Assembly: GCA_947085825.1 (NCBI GenBank)
Contig: CAMTXX010000051.1
Coordinates: 1-50,129 of the forward strand
Direction of reading: 5' to 3'
From: JAOUFP01 sp947085825
GTDB lineage: Bacteria; Nitrospirota; Thermodesulfovibrionia; Thermodesulfovibrionales; UBA6898
DNA: 50,129 nucleotides
In this document: in pieces, positions 17,460 to 25,132 of the stretch
Numbering within the stretch: the stretch's first letter is position 1
Layout: each line of letters begins with the position of its first letter
Program-made: the position numbers and the translations under genes
The notes under the pieces: model-generated
The model's database searches: none
Seen by the model: the letters and a program-made list of their open reading frames with translations, nothing else
Told to the model about the DNA's origin: nothing

Positions 17460-17669
17460 AGTTCACCGCAGAGACGCAAAGTTCGCTGAGGTTTACCCGC
17501 CTCCGGCGGCGCCAGAGGCGACCAGGGTTTAGTAAATTTTGTTTCCCGTTGAGAGGACGGAAAACAAAGATACCTCCGTTTCGTACTTACTCTTTTATTC
17601 CGTTTGTTATTTATCGTGCTGTTTAAACTCATTACACTCTCTGCGTCCTTTGCGCCTCTGCGGTGAACT
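17460..17669. repeat. Inverted repeat with 22-bp arms between aconitase and lysA
   Basis: The 361-bp gap between aconitase and lysA contains arms at 17460-17481 (beginning AGTTCACCGCAGAG) and 17648-17669 (ending CTCTGCGGTGAACT) that match as inverted repeats over 22 bases with one mismatch. A second G/C-rich small palindrome, CGCCTCCGGCGGCG, lies near 17500. No gene was recognised inside. No convincing target duplication was found. Confidence 0.7.
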
Positions 17670-17758
17670 GTTACACCCGGCCTTATTTATGACTTTGTTT
17701 TTTTTATATGTTAATATATCCGGAAAAATCAAGCAAATAAGTTTTCAGGAGATAGGGC

Positions 17759-19015
17759 GTGCATTTTTTCAGTTATAAAGGCAATGAGTTATATGCGGAG
17801 GATGTTCCGGTGAGGCTGATGGCTGAAAAATACGGGACGCCTCTTTATATCTATAGTCATAAAACTCTTCTGAGGCATTTCAATGCCTATGATGAAGCAT
17901 ACAAAGGCTTTCCGCATATAGTCTGCTACGCCCTGAAGGCGAATTCAAACGGAGCTGTATTGCGGCTTTTTGCAAAAAAAGGCTGCGGCGCTGATATTGT
18001 TTCAGGAGGTGAATTATTCAGGGCCCTGAAGGCGGGTATTCCTGCTGAAAAGATCGTCTACGCAGGCGTCGGCAAGACAGAAGAAGAGATCAGAAGCGCG
18101 TTAAAGGCCAAAATCCTTATGTTCAATGTTGAGTCCGAAGATGAACTGCGGGAGATAGACAGGATTGCCGGAAGGATGAGGACCAAGGCGCCTGTTGCAC
18201 TCAGAATCAACCCTGACATAGATGCAAAAACCCATCCATATATCACAACCGGCCTGCGGCAGCATAAATTCGGTATTTCCATTGACGAAGCGCTCGAAAA
18301 TTACCGTTTGGCGTCAAGCCTGAAAAATATCAGGGTCATAGGCGTTCAGAAGCATATCGGCTCCCAGATAACTGAAATTTCTCCTTTTGTTGACGCATTC
18401 AAAAAAATACTTCTCCTTCTTGATGAGTTAAACAGGGAAAAATTCGACATAAAATATCTCGATATCGGAGGCGGGCTCGGCATTGCTTATGCTGATGAGA
18501 AGCCCCCTGTGCCTGCTGATATCGCCAGGAAACTGCTTCCACTTGTAAACGGCAGAAAGATTACTCTGATAATAGAACCGGGCAGGTCTATCGTGGGCAA
18601 TGCCGGCATCCTTGTGACAAAGACGCTTTATCTGAAAAAAGGCGAGGGGAAAGAATTTGTGATCGTTGACGCCGGGATGAACGACCTGCTGAGGCCTTCC
18701 CTGTATGACGCCTATCATCATATCATCCCGGTTGCAAGGCACAAAAGAAACAGGATCATAGCCGACATTGTGGGGCCTGTCTGCGAGTCAGGTGATTTTC
18801 TGGCAAAGGGAAGGAAGATCGAAAAGATCAACAGAGGCGAATACCTCTCTGTAATGAGCGCCGGGGCTTACGGCATGTCCATGAGTTCAAACTATAACAG
18901 CCGGCCTTTTGTTGCCGAGGTCCTGGTAAACGGAAAGTCGCACAGCCTTATCAGGAAACGCGGCAGCTATGAAGACCTTGTTAAAGATGAAAACATCCCG
19001 GGGTATCTCCTGTGA
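17759..19015 (+). CDS. lysA: Diaminopimelate decarboxylase
   Basis: PLP enzyme making L-lysine from meso-diaminopimelate. The PLP lysine is K60 in CYALKANSN; other signatures are HKFGI, the glycine-rich LDIGGGLG, EPGRSIVGNAG, and CESGDFLAKGR with the substrate-binding cysteine. The 418-residue length is normal. GTG 17759 is chosen as start because AGGAG sits eight bases upstream. The stop overlaps the start of dapF by four bases (GTGA), so the last two diaminopimelate-using steps are translationally coupled. Confidence 0.95.
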   Translation: MHFFSYKGNELYAEDVPVRLMAEKYGTPLYIYSHKTLLRHFNAYDEAYKGFPHIVCYALKANSNGAVLRLFAKKGCGADIVSGGELFRALKAGIPAEKIVYAGVGKTEEEIRSALKAKILMFNVESEDELREIDRIAGRMRTKAPVALRINPDIDAKTHPYITTGLRQHKFGISIDEALENYRLASSLKNIRVIGVQKHIGSQITEISPFVDAFKKILLLLDELNREKFDIKYLDIGGGLGIAYADEKPPVPADIARKLLPLVNGRKITLIIEPGRSIVGNAGILVTKTLYLKKGEGKEFVIVDAGMNDLLRPSLYDAYHHIIPVARHKRNRIIADIVGPVCESGDFLAKGRKIEKINRGEYLSVMSAGAYGMSMSSNYNSRPFVAEVLVNGKSHSLIRKRGSYEDLVKDENIPGYLL

Positions 19016-19881
19016 ATCTCAGGTTTACGAAGATGCACGGTCTGGGGAACGACTTTGTTCTTATTGATTGCAGGGATAAAGTGGTCAGCGATCAGCTTTC
19101 AGCTTTCAGCGACTTCAGTAAAAGACTCTGCCACAGGCGCTTTGGTATTGGAGCAGACCAGGTGCTGTTATTGTATCCTTCAGCGATTGCGGATTTTAAG
19201 ATGGCTATCTTTAATGCCGATGGCAGCGAAGTCGAAATGTGCGGTAACGGCATACGCTGTTTTGCCAAATATATATGGGACAGGGGATTGTCAGACAAGG
19301 AAATTCTTTCGGTAGAGACTGTTGCAGGCCTTATCAGGCCGGAGAGGGCAGGGCAGTTGGTGAAGGTTGATATGGGTGAGCCGGTGTTCGAAGGCAGGCT
19401 GATACCTGTAAATTTCCCCCTGAATTCCTCTCTTGCCGATAGTGGGCAAGGAAAGGTAATAGATTTTCCTTTAAAAATTCAGGACAAAGAGTTTAAAATT
19501 ACTTGTGTCTCGATGGGGAACCCGCACGCAGTTATTTTTGTTGACGACGTTGACGGCTTTGATCTAAAAAGATATGGCCCGTTGATAGAGAGGCATGAAT
19601 TTTTCCCTAACAGGATAAACGTTGAGTTTGTCCAGGTTATTGATTCTGAAAGGATCAAGATGCGTGTCTGGGAAAGAGGCTCTGGTGAGACCATGGCCTG
19701 CGGCACAGGGGCTGCGGCTGCGGCTGTCGCCTCCAGCCTCAAAGGCTTTGTCAAAAGGCGGGTGAATGTCCTGCCGGCAGGCGGAGAGCTTCTGATAGAA
19801 TGGAAAGAGGACAATCACGTATATATGACCGGTCCTGCAGTAGAAGTGTTTGAAGGCACAATAAAACTTGGTGGAGGTTAA
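19012..19881 (+). CDS. dapF: Diaminopimelate epimerase
   Basis: Converts LL- to meso-diaminopimelate using two cysteines as acid and base: C77 in EMCGNGIRC and C230 in TMACGTGA. The opening FTKMHGLGNDFVLID is characteristic. At 289 residues it is slightly longer than average. The segment around residues 24-36 (VVSDQLSAFSDFS) is encoded by DNA with a CAGCTTTCAGCTTTCAGC direct repeat, perhaps intergenic-type repeat read in frame. The start is GTG, overlapping lysA. The product is needed for both lysine and peptidoglycan. Confidence 0.94.
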   Translation: MNLRFTKMHGLGNDFVLIDCRDKVVSDQLSAFSDFSKRLCHRRFGIGADQVLLLYPSAIADFKMAIFNADGSEVEMCGNGIRCFAKYIWDRGLSDKEILSVETVAGLIRPERAGQLVKVDMGEPVFEGRLIPVNFPLNSSLADSGQGKVIDFPLKIQDKEFKITCVSMGNPHAVIFVDDVDGFDLKRYGPLIERHEFFPNRINVEFVQVIDSERIKMRVWERGSGETMACGTGAAAAAVASSLKGFVKRRVNVLPAGGELLIEWKEDNHVYMTGPAVEVFEGTIKLGGG

Positions 19882-19884
19882 GGA

Positions 19885-20169
19885 ATGGCTGAAAACAGTG
19901 AAAAAAGAAGACATGTGAGGATAGGCTGTGATATGCCGTTGTCCTTTTCCTTATCAATACTTGAGTACAGAAATCTTAAGCATGTCGAGGCCTGTGGAAA
20001 TATTGTGGACAGGAGCGGAGCAGGCATGGGTTTTTTCACTGACTTTCAGCTTGAACCGGGACATATCCTCAGATTGAAAGATGAAAATGATTCCTTTATT
20101 GCCGCAAAGGTGAAGTGGGTCAGTGAAACTGACGGAAAATACCGCGCAGGTGTTTTTATTTATAAATAA
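19885..20169 (+). CDS. PilZ-domain protein
   Basis: Single-domain PilZ-type protein of 94 residues, a c-di-GMP receptor family. RRHVRI near residue 8 supplies the arginine motif and DRSGAGMGFFT near residue 42 the second (D/N)xSxxG-like motif; both are needed for c-di-GMP binding, so binding is plausible. It lies three bases after dapF and 23 bases before dapA, so it is part of the lysine operon, although no metabolic reason is known. It could regulate adhesion or motility proteins elsewhere. Confidence 0.78.
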   Translation: MAENSEKRRHVRIGCDMPLSFSLSILEYRNLKHVEACGNIVDRSGAGMGFFTDFQLEPGHILRLKDENDSFIAAKVKWVSETDGKYRAGVFIYK

Positions 20170-20192
20170 TAGCAGATGAATAAGGAGGAAAT

Positions 20193-21065
20193 ATGTTTAA
20201 AGGCTCGATAGTTGCGATAGTTACACCTTTTAAGGACGGCAAGGTCGATGAGAAGGCCCTTGGCGATCTTATTGAATGGCATATCAGACAGGGCACGAAC
20301 GGCATTGTCCCCTGCGGCACAACAGGGGAATCTGCTACGCTCGATTATGAAGAGCATCACCGGGTCATCAGGTTTACTGTAGAGGCGGCAAATAAAAGAG
20401 TCCCTGTAATTGCAGGCACAGGGGCAAACTGGACGGATGAAACAATAATGATCACCAAAGAAGCGAAGAAGTCAGGGGCTGATGCTGCCCTTGTTGTTGT
20501 GCCTTATTATAACAAGCCTACACAGGAAGGGCTTTATCGTCATTACAAGGCCGTTGCCGAGGCTGTAAAAATGCCTATAGTTCTTTATAATGTGCCGGGC
20601 AGGACTGCTTTGAATATGCTCCCTTCGACAGTCGCAAGGCTTGCCGGCATAAAGAACATAGTTGCCATAAAAGAGGCCTCCGGTGATATGAGGCAGGTGA
20701 GCGATGTAATAAGGCTTTGCGGCAATAAGATCGCTGTTTTGTCAGGTGATGACTTTACAACGCTCCCGCTTATGGCGCTCGGAGGGAAGGGCGCAATCTC
20801 TGTGTCGGCGAATGTGGCTCCGAAGCTTATGTCCAGGATGTGCGCTTTGTGGGAGCAGGGCAAGTATGATGAGGCGAGAAAGATTCATTTTATGCTTGAG
20901 CCCCTGAATGCGTCGATGTTCATTGAAACGAATCCAATACCGGTTAAGACGGCCCTTGCCCTGATGGGGAAAATCAAAGAGGAATTCAGGCTGCCGCTTT
21001 GTGAAATGGACCCGGCAAACAAGGAGAAACTGAAGAAGGTTTTGAAGGACCAGAAGCTGATTTAA
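20193..21065 (+). CDS. dapA: 4-hydroxy-tetrahydrodipicolinate synthase
   Basis: First enzyme of the diaminopimelate branch, condensing pyruvate with aspartate semialdehyde. The Schiff-base lysine is K160 in VAIKEASGD, catalytic tyrosine Y132 in LYNVPGRT, and the T44/T45 pair lies in CGTTGESATL. At 290 residues it is typical. TAAGGAGG precedes the ATG. Together with lysA and dapF it makes a partial lysine operon; dapB does not follow, and a hairpin at 21088-21113 marks the end of the unit. Confidence 0.96.
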   Translation: MFKGSIVAIVTPFKDGKVDEKALGDLIEWHIRQGTNGIVPCGTTGESATLDYEEHHRVIRFTVEAANKRVPVIAGTGANWTDETIMITKEAKKSGADAALVVVPYYNKPTQEGLYRHYKAVAEAVKMPIVLYNVPGRTALNMLPSTVARLAGIKNIVAIKEASGDMRQVSDVIRLCGNKIAVLSGDDFTTLPLMALGGKGAISVSANVAPKLMSRMCALWEQGKYDEARKIHFMLEPLNASMFIETNPIPVKTALALMGKIKEEFRLPLCEMDPANKEKLKKVLKDQKLI

Positions 21066-21087
21066 TGTGAGTGTTCAGACCTGCTTT

Positions 21088-21113
21088 ATCCTCTTCCCCG
21101 GAGGGGAGAGGAT
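21088..21113. terminator. Hairpin between convergent dapA and SDR genes
   Basis: ATCCTCTTCCCC and GGGGAGAGGAT form a strong stem with a short loop. It lies between two convergent genes, where a bidirectional terminator is expected, but no clear T-run follows and the sequence also resembles the dispersed repeats at 3242-3264. Confidence 0.45.
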
Positions 21114-21148
21114 AGGGTGAGGGCGGTCACTATTCACTATTCACTGCC

Positions 21149-21898
21149 TTAAATAATTCTGCTGTCAAGGCTGAAGACCTGTCCGGTGATATTTTCAGTT
21201 TTTAAAAGATAAACAATAAAATTTGCCGCCTCTGCTGGTTGAGATAATTTTTTAAGTATACTTTCCTTTTGTGCCTCTTTCGCTGCCTTTTGGTTTTTTA
21301 TTCCCATTTCCGTCATCATATAGCCCGGCAGAATCGCATTTGCCCGTATATTATACTCTGAAAGCTCCTGTGCTGCGGTATTAGTCAGGCCGAGCATCGC
21401 GGCCTTTGAGGCGCTGTATGCCGCCTGTCCTGCCTTTCCCTTTACTCCTGCATAGGATGAGATATTAATAATGTGTCCTCCTCCTGATTGTATCATCAGA
21501 GGGGACATTGCTCTGATAATATTAAAACAGCCCTTGAGGTTTGTCTTGATTATGATATCCCAATCAAGTTCAGACTGCCTTAACAGCAGATTGTCCCTTG
21601 TAATCCCGGCATTGTTGATTATTACATCAAGCCTGCCGAACTCTTTTTTTATTTTATCAGCCATGGTCTGCACCTGTTTTATGTCCCCGACATCGGCCTT
21701 GAGCGCAATAGAGTTGTTCCCAATAGTTTTGATCAGCCTGTCAGCTTCTTTGTCGGCAGATACATAATTTAAAGCCACAAAATATCCATGCTCTGAAAGG
21801 GCGAGCGCTATCTGTCTTCCCAATCCTCTTGAAGCCCCTGTGATAAGCGCTACAGGCATGGGCACACATTTTTTGGGTTTATCAATAAACAGCTTCAT
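21149..21898 (-). CDS. SDR-family reductase, FabG-like
   Basis: Short-chain dehydrogenase/reductase of the 3-oxoacyl-ACP reductase type. The cofactor motif ALITGASRGLGRQIA is near the N-terminus, NNAGITRDNLL follows, and the catalytic S...YSASK set is visible in INISSYAGVKGKAGQAAYSASKAA. The NADPH preference suggested by GASRGLG is typical of FabG. Its start is uncertain: ATG 21898 gives 249 residues, ATG 21859 gives a start immediately before the cofactor motif; neither has a clear ribosome binding site. It stands alone facing dapA, so it is not obviously in a fatty acid operon; a PHB-type or polysaccharide-linked reductase is possible. Confidence 0.85.
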   Translation of the reverse strand: MKLFIDKPKKCVPMPVALITGASRGLGRQIALALSEHGYFVALNYVSADKEADRLIKTIGNNSIALKADVGDIKQVQTMADKIKKEFGRLDVIINNAGITRDNLLLRQSELDWDIIIKTNLKGCFNIIRAMSPLMIQSGGGHIINISSYAGVKGKAGQAAYSASKAAMLGLTNTAAQELSEYNIRANAILPGYMMTEMGIKNQKAAKEAQKESILKKLSQPAEAANFIVYLLKTENITGQVFSLDSRII

Positions 21899-21960
21899 AT
21901 CAATCTACTATCCTGTTAAAAGAGGGAATTAGTCAAGCGTGGAGGTTTCCCTGAACCGCC

Positions 21961-22017
21961 TTGACATAAAATATGCTGTATGGTATGTTCAAATCATGAA
22001 CGTTCATGATTTGAACA
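21961..22017 (+). promoter_or_regulatory. Promoter overlapped by a perfect 32-bp palindrome
   Basis: Consensus TTGACA at 21961-21966 and TATGTT at 21984-21989 are 17 bp apart. A perfect 32-bp palindrome spans 21986-22017, with half-sites TGTTCAAATCATGAAC and GTTCATGATTTGAACA. It covers the end of the -10 box, the expected transcription start and the ATG at 21996. This is a strong candidate for an autoregulatory operator. Confidence 0.75.
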
Positions 22018-22631
22018 ATGAAAAGTCAACAAATCAGGACAATTACAAGTCCCTTCAACTGCTCGATGAGATAGCAAAGGGAGAATCCTTTTCCCAGAGG
22101 GACCTGAGCAAAAAACTTAATGTGGCCCTCGGCCTTGTCAACTCGTACCTGAAAAATCTGGTCTCAAAAGGCTATGTCACGATAAAGACCATACCTGCCA
22201 AGAGATATACCTATTATCTTACGCCCAGGGGTTTTACGGAGAAGACGCGCCTTACCTATCAACTGCTTCAGGACTATACGAATATTTACAAAGAAGCGCG
22301 CAGGGATTTTCAGAGGTTGTTCCATGAATTGTCCGTGAGCGGCGCCAAAAAGGTTGTTTTTGCCGGCATTGATGAGGTTGCTGAAATAGCATACCTTTCG
22401 CTCCAGGAGGTTGATATGGAACTTGCAGGGGCTTTTGACGATGCAAAAAAGGGCACAATATTCTTTAAGACTGTTGTTATGCCTTTTGATGAGATACACA
22501 GTCTGGATTACGATAAGGTGATACTGAGTTCCTTTCTCAGGAGAGAAGAGGTCTATCAGAGCCTTCTGAAAAACAGGGTCTCTGAAGATAATATCCTCGC
22601 GATCTATGATCTGCCGTCAGTCAACAGATAA
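21996..22631 (+). CDS. Winged-helix regulator at the head of the polysaccharide locus
   Basis: Transcriptional regulator of about 211 residues. An N-terminal winged helix-turn-helix is visible in LLDEIAKGESFSQRDLSKKLNVALGLVNSYLKNLVSKGYVTIK. The C-terminal half, from KKVVFAGIDEVAEIAYL through AGAFDD to SLDYDKVILSSF, looks like a Rossmann-like sensor domain. Such proteins often head exopolysaccharide or LPS loci, as here. ATG 21996 is preferred because the promoter -10 box ends six bases before it, which would make the mRNA leaderless; a TTG at 21939 with GGAGG next to it would start upstream of the promoter. It probably binds the palindrome that contains its own start codon. Confidence 0.75.
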   Translation: MNVHDLNNEKSTNQDNYKSLQLLDEIAKGESFSQRDLSKKLNVALGLVNSYLKNLVSKGYVTIKTIPAKRYTYYLTPRGFTEKTRLTYQLLQDYTNIYKEARRDFQRLFHELSVSGAKKVVFAGIDEVAEIAYLSLQEVDMELAGAFDDAKKGTIFFKTVVMPFDEIHSLDYDKVILSSFLRREEVYQSLLKNRVSEDNILAIYDLPSVNR

Positions 22632-22684
22632 ACGGACAACATAGCCGCGGGATCACTAACGCTACAGAGTGTTTTTTGGGTTCG

Positions 22685-22770
22685 ATTCCCCCTTAATAAA
22701 GGGGGACAAAGGGGGTTGTGCTTTTTTCCAGTTCGTTACAACCCCCTAACCCCCTTTTCTAAGGGGGAAT
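22685..22770. repeat. Second copy of the ATTCCCCCTTA palindromic repeat
   Basis: Arms starting ATTCCCCCTTA and ending TAAGGGGGAAT enclose GGGGGTTGT and ACAACCCCC. The unit matches 61-158 closely. The 297-bp gap before wzm otherwise holds nothing recognised. Confidence 0.75.
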
Positions 22771-22928
22771 TTTCGTTGTCTGAAAAGTGATGCTGTAGTA
22801 CTAACAAAGGCAATCTGTGATGATTATTGCCGAAATTAATTTTGATTGTGGGTACGCAAATACCTGGCCGGCGGTAGCCCGTCTGAATGAAAACAAATGA
22901 GAAAGAACCAAAAAAATAGAGTGCAGGG

Positions 22929-23756
22929 ATGAGTGACGGTTTTGATTTAATCATAGAACCCGGCAGGGGCACAAAACAATACTGGCGGGACCTCTGGAAA
23001 TACCGGGAGCTTTTTTATTTTCTTTCCTGGCGCGATATCCTGGTGCGGTACAAACAGACTGCCATTGGCGTCGCCTGGAGCGTCATACGGCCGTTTCTTA
23101 CGATGATCGTCTTTACTATAATCTTCGGCAAGCTGGCGAAATTTCCCTCTGAGGGTGTGCCGTATCCAATTTTGGTTTATGCTGCGATGCTCCCGTGGCA
23201 GTTTTTTTCCAATTCACTATCTGAGAGCAGCCAATCGCTGATAAGTAATGCCAACATGCTTTCGAAGATCTATTTTCCCCGTTTGATTATACCGGCCAGT
23301 TCAGTGATTGTCGGCCTGGTTGATTTCTTTATTTCCTTTGTCATACTTGCGGTACTTATGATCTGGTACAGCTATATGCCGGGCTGGCAGATCCTTACCC
23401 TGCCGCTGTTTCTGGCGCTGGCCTTTCTTGCCTCTTTCGGGTTCGGCCTCTGGTTTGCGGCCCTCAACGTGAAATACCGTGATTTCCGTTATATTGTGCC
23501 TTTTGTTGTTCAGTTCGGCCTCTACATTTCTCCTGTCGGCTTCAGCAGCAGCGTTGTCCCTGAAAAATGGCGGCTGCTTTATTCCCTGAACCCGATGGTC
23601 GGGGTTATCGATGGTTTTCGCTGGGCGATTCTGGGAGGCAATACTTCTCTTTATTGGCCGGGTTTTCTCCTTTCAATGGCCCTCACCCTGCTGGTCTTCG
23701 CGTTGGGGATTCGCTATTTCAGGAATACAGAGAGAACGTTTGCGGATATAATATAA
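22929..23756 (+). CDS. wzm: Polysaccharide ABC exporter, permease Wzm
   Basis: Membrane component of an ABC-2 type exporter that moves a completed polysaccharide across the inner membrane. The N-terminal ELFYFLSWRDILVRYKQTAIGVAWSVIRP is the characteristic cytoplasmic interface of the family, followed by six hydrophobic segments and a C-terminal PEKWRLLYSLNPMVGVIDGFRW. The 275-residue length is standard. Its ATPase partner, Wzt, normally follows directly but here lies at 33673, about 10 kb away, beyond a block of toxin-antitoxin genes and partial wzt copies. Confidence 0.92.
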   Translation: MSDGFDLIIEPGRGTKQYWRDLWKYRELFYFLSWRDILVRYKQTAIGVAWSVIRPFLTMIVFTIIFGKLAKFPSEGVPYPILVYAAMLPWQFFSNSLSESSQSLISNANMLSKIYFPRLIIPASSVIVGLVDFFISFVILAVLMIWYSYMPGWQILTLPLFLALAFLASFGFGLWFAALNVKYRDFRYIVPFVVQFGLYISPVGFSSSVVPEKWRLLYSLNPMVGVIDGFRWAILGGNTSLYWPGFLLSMALTLLVFALGIRYFRNTERTFADII

Positions 23757-23775
23757 AGACTGTTGAACTGTTAAA

Positions 23776-23838
23776 TTGGGAAAAGAGGAGACAGGGGAGG
23801 AGATTATCATTACCAGCCACGGCCAACCCGTACTAAAT
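23776..23838 (+). pseudogene. Remnant of a Phd-type antitoxin
   Basis: In-frame codons read TGEEIIITSHGQPVLN, matching the core strand of Phd/YefM antitoxins (commonly GEEIIITRHGKPVA). There is no full protein: about 20 residues are recognisable, and the frame continues without similarity. No toxin follows. A decayed TA module just after wzm is the likely origin. Confidence 0.45.
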
Positions 23839-23908
23839 TGTTCCTTACATCGAAAACCCTGTCAAGAAAGCCTTCATTACAAGAGATTTAAGAACAAGAG
23901 GGCTGTGA

Positions 23909-23914
23909 TATAAT
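23909..23914 (+). promoter_or_regulatory. -10 box six bases before the MNT-HEPN start codon
   Basis: A perfect TATAAT ends six bases before ATG 23921, so transcription would begin at or next to the A of ATG. No clear -35 box was found, and no ribosome binding site is present. Confidence 0.4.
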
Positions 23915-23920
23915 TGTCTC

Positions 23921-24823
23921 ATGTCAATGGTGAATAAAGAAGTCTTTGCTGACGCAGTAAATGCGCTGGGGACCTTCCACCTGCCTTTTGATGTTGCCGG
24001 TGCAGTTGCGTTCGGCTCAAGGGTGAAAGGAAGTGAGTCCCCTTATTCTGATTTTGATCTTCTTGTCATGGCAGAGGGGATCAACCCGAAGCTGCATAGA
24101 AGGACCGATGAGATAAGCCGGCTGAAGCGTTCTCTTCCTTCTCAGCCCCTTGACATTCTCCTGTTAACGTCGAAGGAGGTTGTTTCTAATTTTGAGAATC
24201 ATAATCCGTTGTTTCTCGATATCGCCGAAGACGGCGTTGTCCTTCTGGACAAAACCGGCTTATTGAACACCCTTATTGAAAAAACCAGGGATTATATAAA
24301 AATAAAAGGGATTAAAAGACTGGAAGGCGGATGGCAGTTCCCGGTCAAACAGGGGGTCGCAACGTATCTTTCATCTATAAGCAACAAAGATTTTGCGGGG
24401 GCCATGCTGAAAGACGGGGAAAGAGACTTCCTGATAGCAAAAAAATTGCATGATGAAGGGTTTTATGACAAATCGGTTTATCATTCTCAGCAGTCAATAG
24501 AGAAATGCGTTAAGGCGGTACTCATCGCCTTCGGGATCTTTCAGAAGACGCATTTTATCGGAGAGATACTGAAAAAGACTTTAAAGGAGAAAGAGCTCGC
24601 AGACGACTGGAAGAAGAAACTCGGAGAGGTTGCCGAAATATCAGAGGAGCTAGAACCGGCTGTCAGCTTAAGCAGATATCCCGGTATAATAGACAATATG
24701 CTGTGGCTTCCCTTTGAGCAATATGAAAAATCGGATGCTGCGGACGCTGCGGATAAGGCCGAGAAGGTACTCTCAGTCACAAAAGAATTTTTTGCTTACT
24801 GGTTTCCGGACGGCAGCGCCTAA
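23921..24823 (+). CDS. MNT nucleotidyltransferase-HEPN fusion protein
   Basis: A 300-residue fusion of a minimal nucleotidyltransferase and a HEPN domain, which more often occur as two genes of a toxin-antitoxin pair (MNT antitoxin adenylylating a HEPN RNase toxin). The MNT signature GSRVKGSESPYSDFDLLV is at residues 32-49 with metal-binding D44 and D46. The C-terminal HEPN part shows YDKSVYHSQQSIEKCVKAVL around residues 185-205. I see no RX4-6H catalytic motif in the HEPN part, so ribonuclease activity is doubtful. It could be a self-contained regulator or defence protein. It opens the accessory island between wzm and wzt. Confidence 0.85.
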   Translation: MSMVNKEVFADAVNALGTFHLPFDVAGAVAFGSRVKGSESPYSDFDLLVMAEGINPKLHRRTDEISRLKRSLPSQPLDILLLTSKEVVSNFENHNPLFLDIAEDGVVLLDKTGLLNTLIEKTRDYIKIKGIKRLEGGWQFPVKQGVATYLSSISNKDFAGAMLKDGERDFLIAKKLHDEGFYDKSVYHSQQSIEKCVKAVLIAFGIFQKTHFIGEILKKTLKEKELADDWKKKLGEVAEISEELEPAVSLSRYPGIIDNMLWLPFEQYEKSDAADAADKAEKVLSVTKEFFAYWFPDGSA

Positions 24824-25010
24824 GAATTTTATGCCTCAGCTGAGGAAGTAAATCTTGTCCTCAAGAAACAGGGATAGAGTATTTATAGCCTTCCATTGGT
24901 GACGCAAGAAAATAGGAACAAAATCAGGGACAGAAACCATTTTCATTGACAGTTATTGCAGGGCAATAGTATTGAGGCAATTATTGTCAGAGTGTTTTTG
25001 AGTCAGAGCG

Positions 25011-25097
25011 ATAATAATCCGTTCAGATTTCAGCAAGGACGACAGCGAGTTTTTCACTCCGGATGACTTTTCTCAGCAGCTTTATGTTTTAGCTTGA
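25011..25097 (+). pseudogene. Remnant of a sugar-locus cupin-like gene, copy 1
   Basis: The frame reads IIIRSDFSKDDSEFFTPDDF followed by SQQLYVLA and a stop. It matches the N-terminal part of small cupin-type proteins found in polysaccharide loci, which continue after 'FSQQL.YM.RP'. Only about 28 residues remain. A second, closely similar remnant lies at 26568-26732. The rest of the 308-bp gap before the ATPase holds no other recognised feature. Confidence 0.5.
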
Positions 25098-25122
25098 CTA
25101 AACTGAAATATGGCTTTAATAT
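25094..25122 (+). promoter_or_regulatory. Putative promoter of the first DUF4143 ATPase
   Basis: TTGACT at 25094-25099 (5/6) and TAATAT at 25117-25122 (4/6) are 17 bp apart. The -10 box ends 10 bases before ATG 25133. No ribosome binding site is visible. Confidence 0.45.
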
Positions 25123-25132
25123 TAGTTGGGTT

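Noticed and set aside
17759..21065. Absence of dapB from the lysA-dapF-dapA cluster as an anomaly.
   Set aside because: dapB is often elsewhere; it may lie outside the window, so nothing unusual can be claimed.
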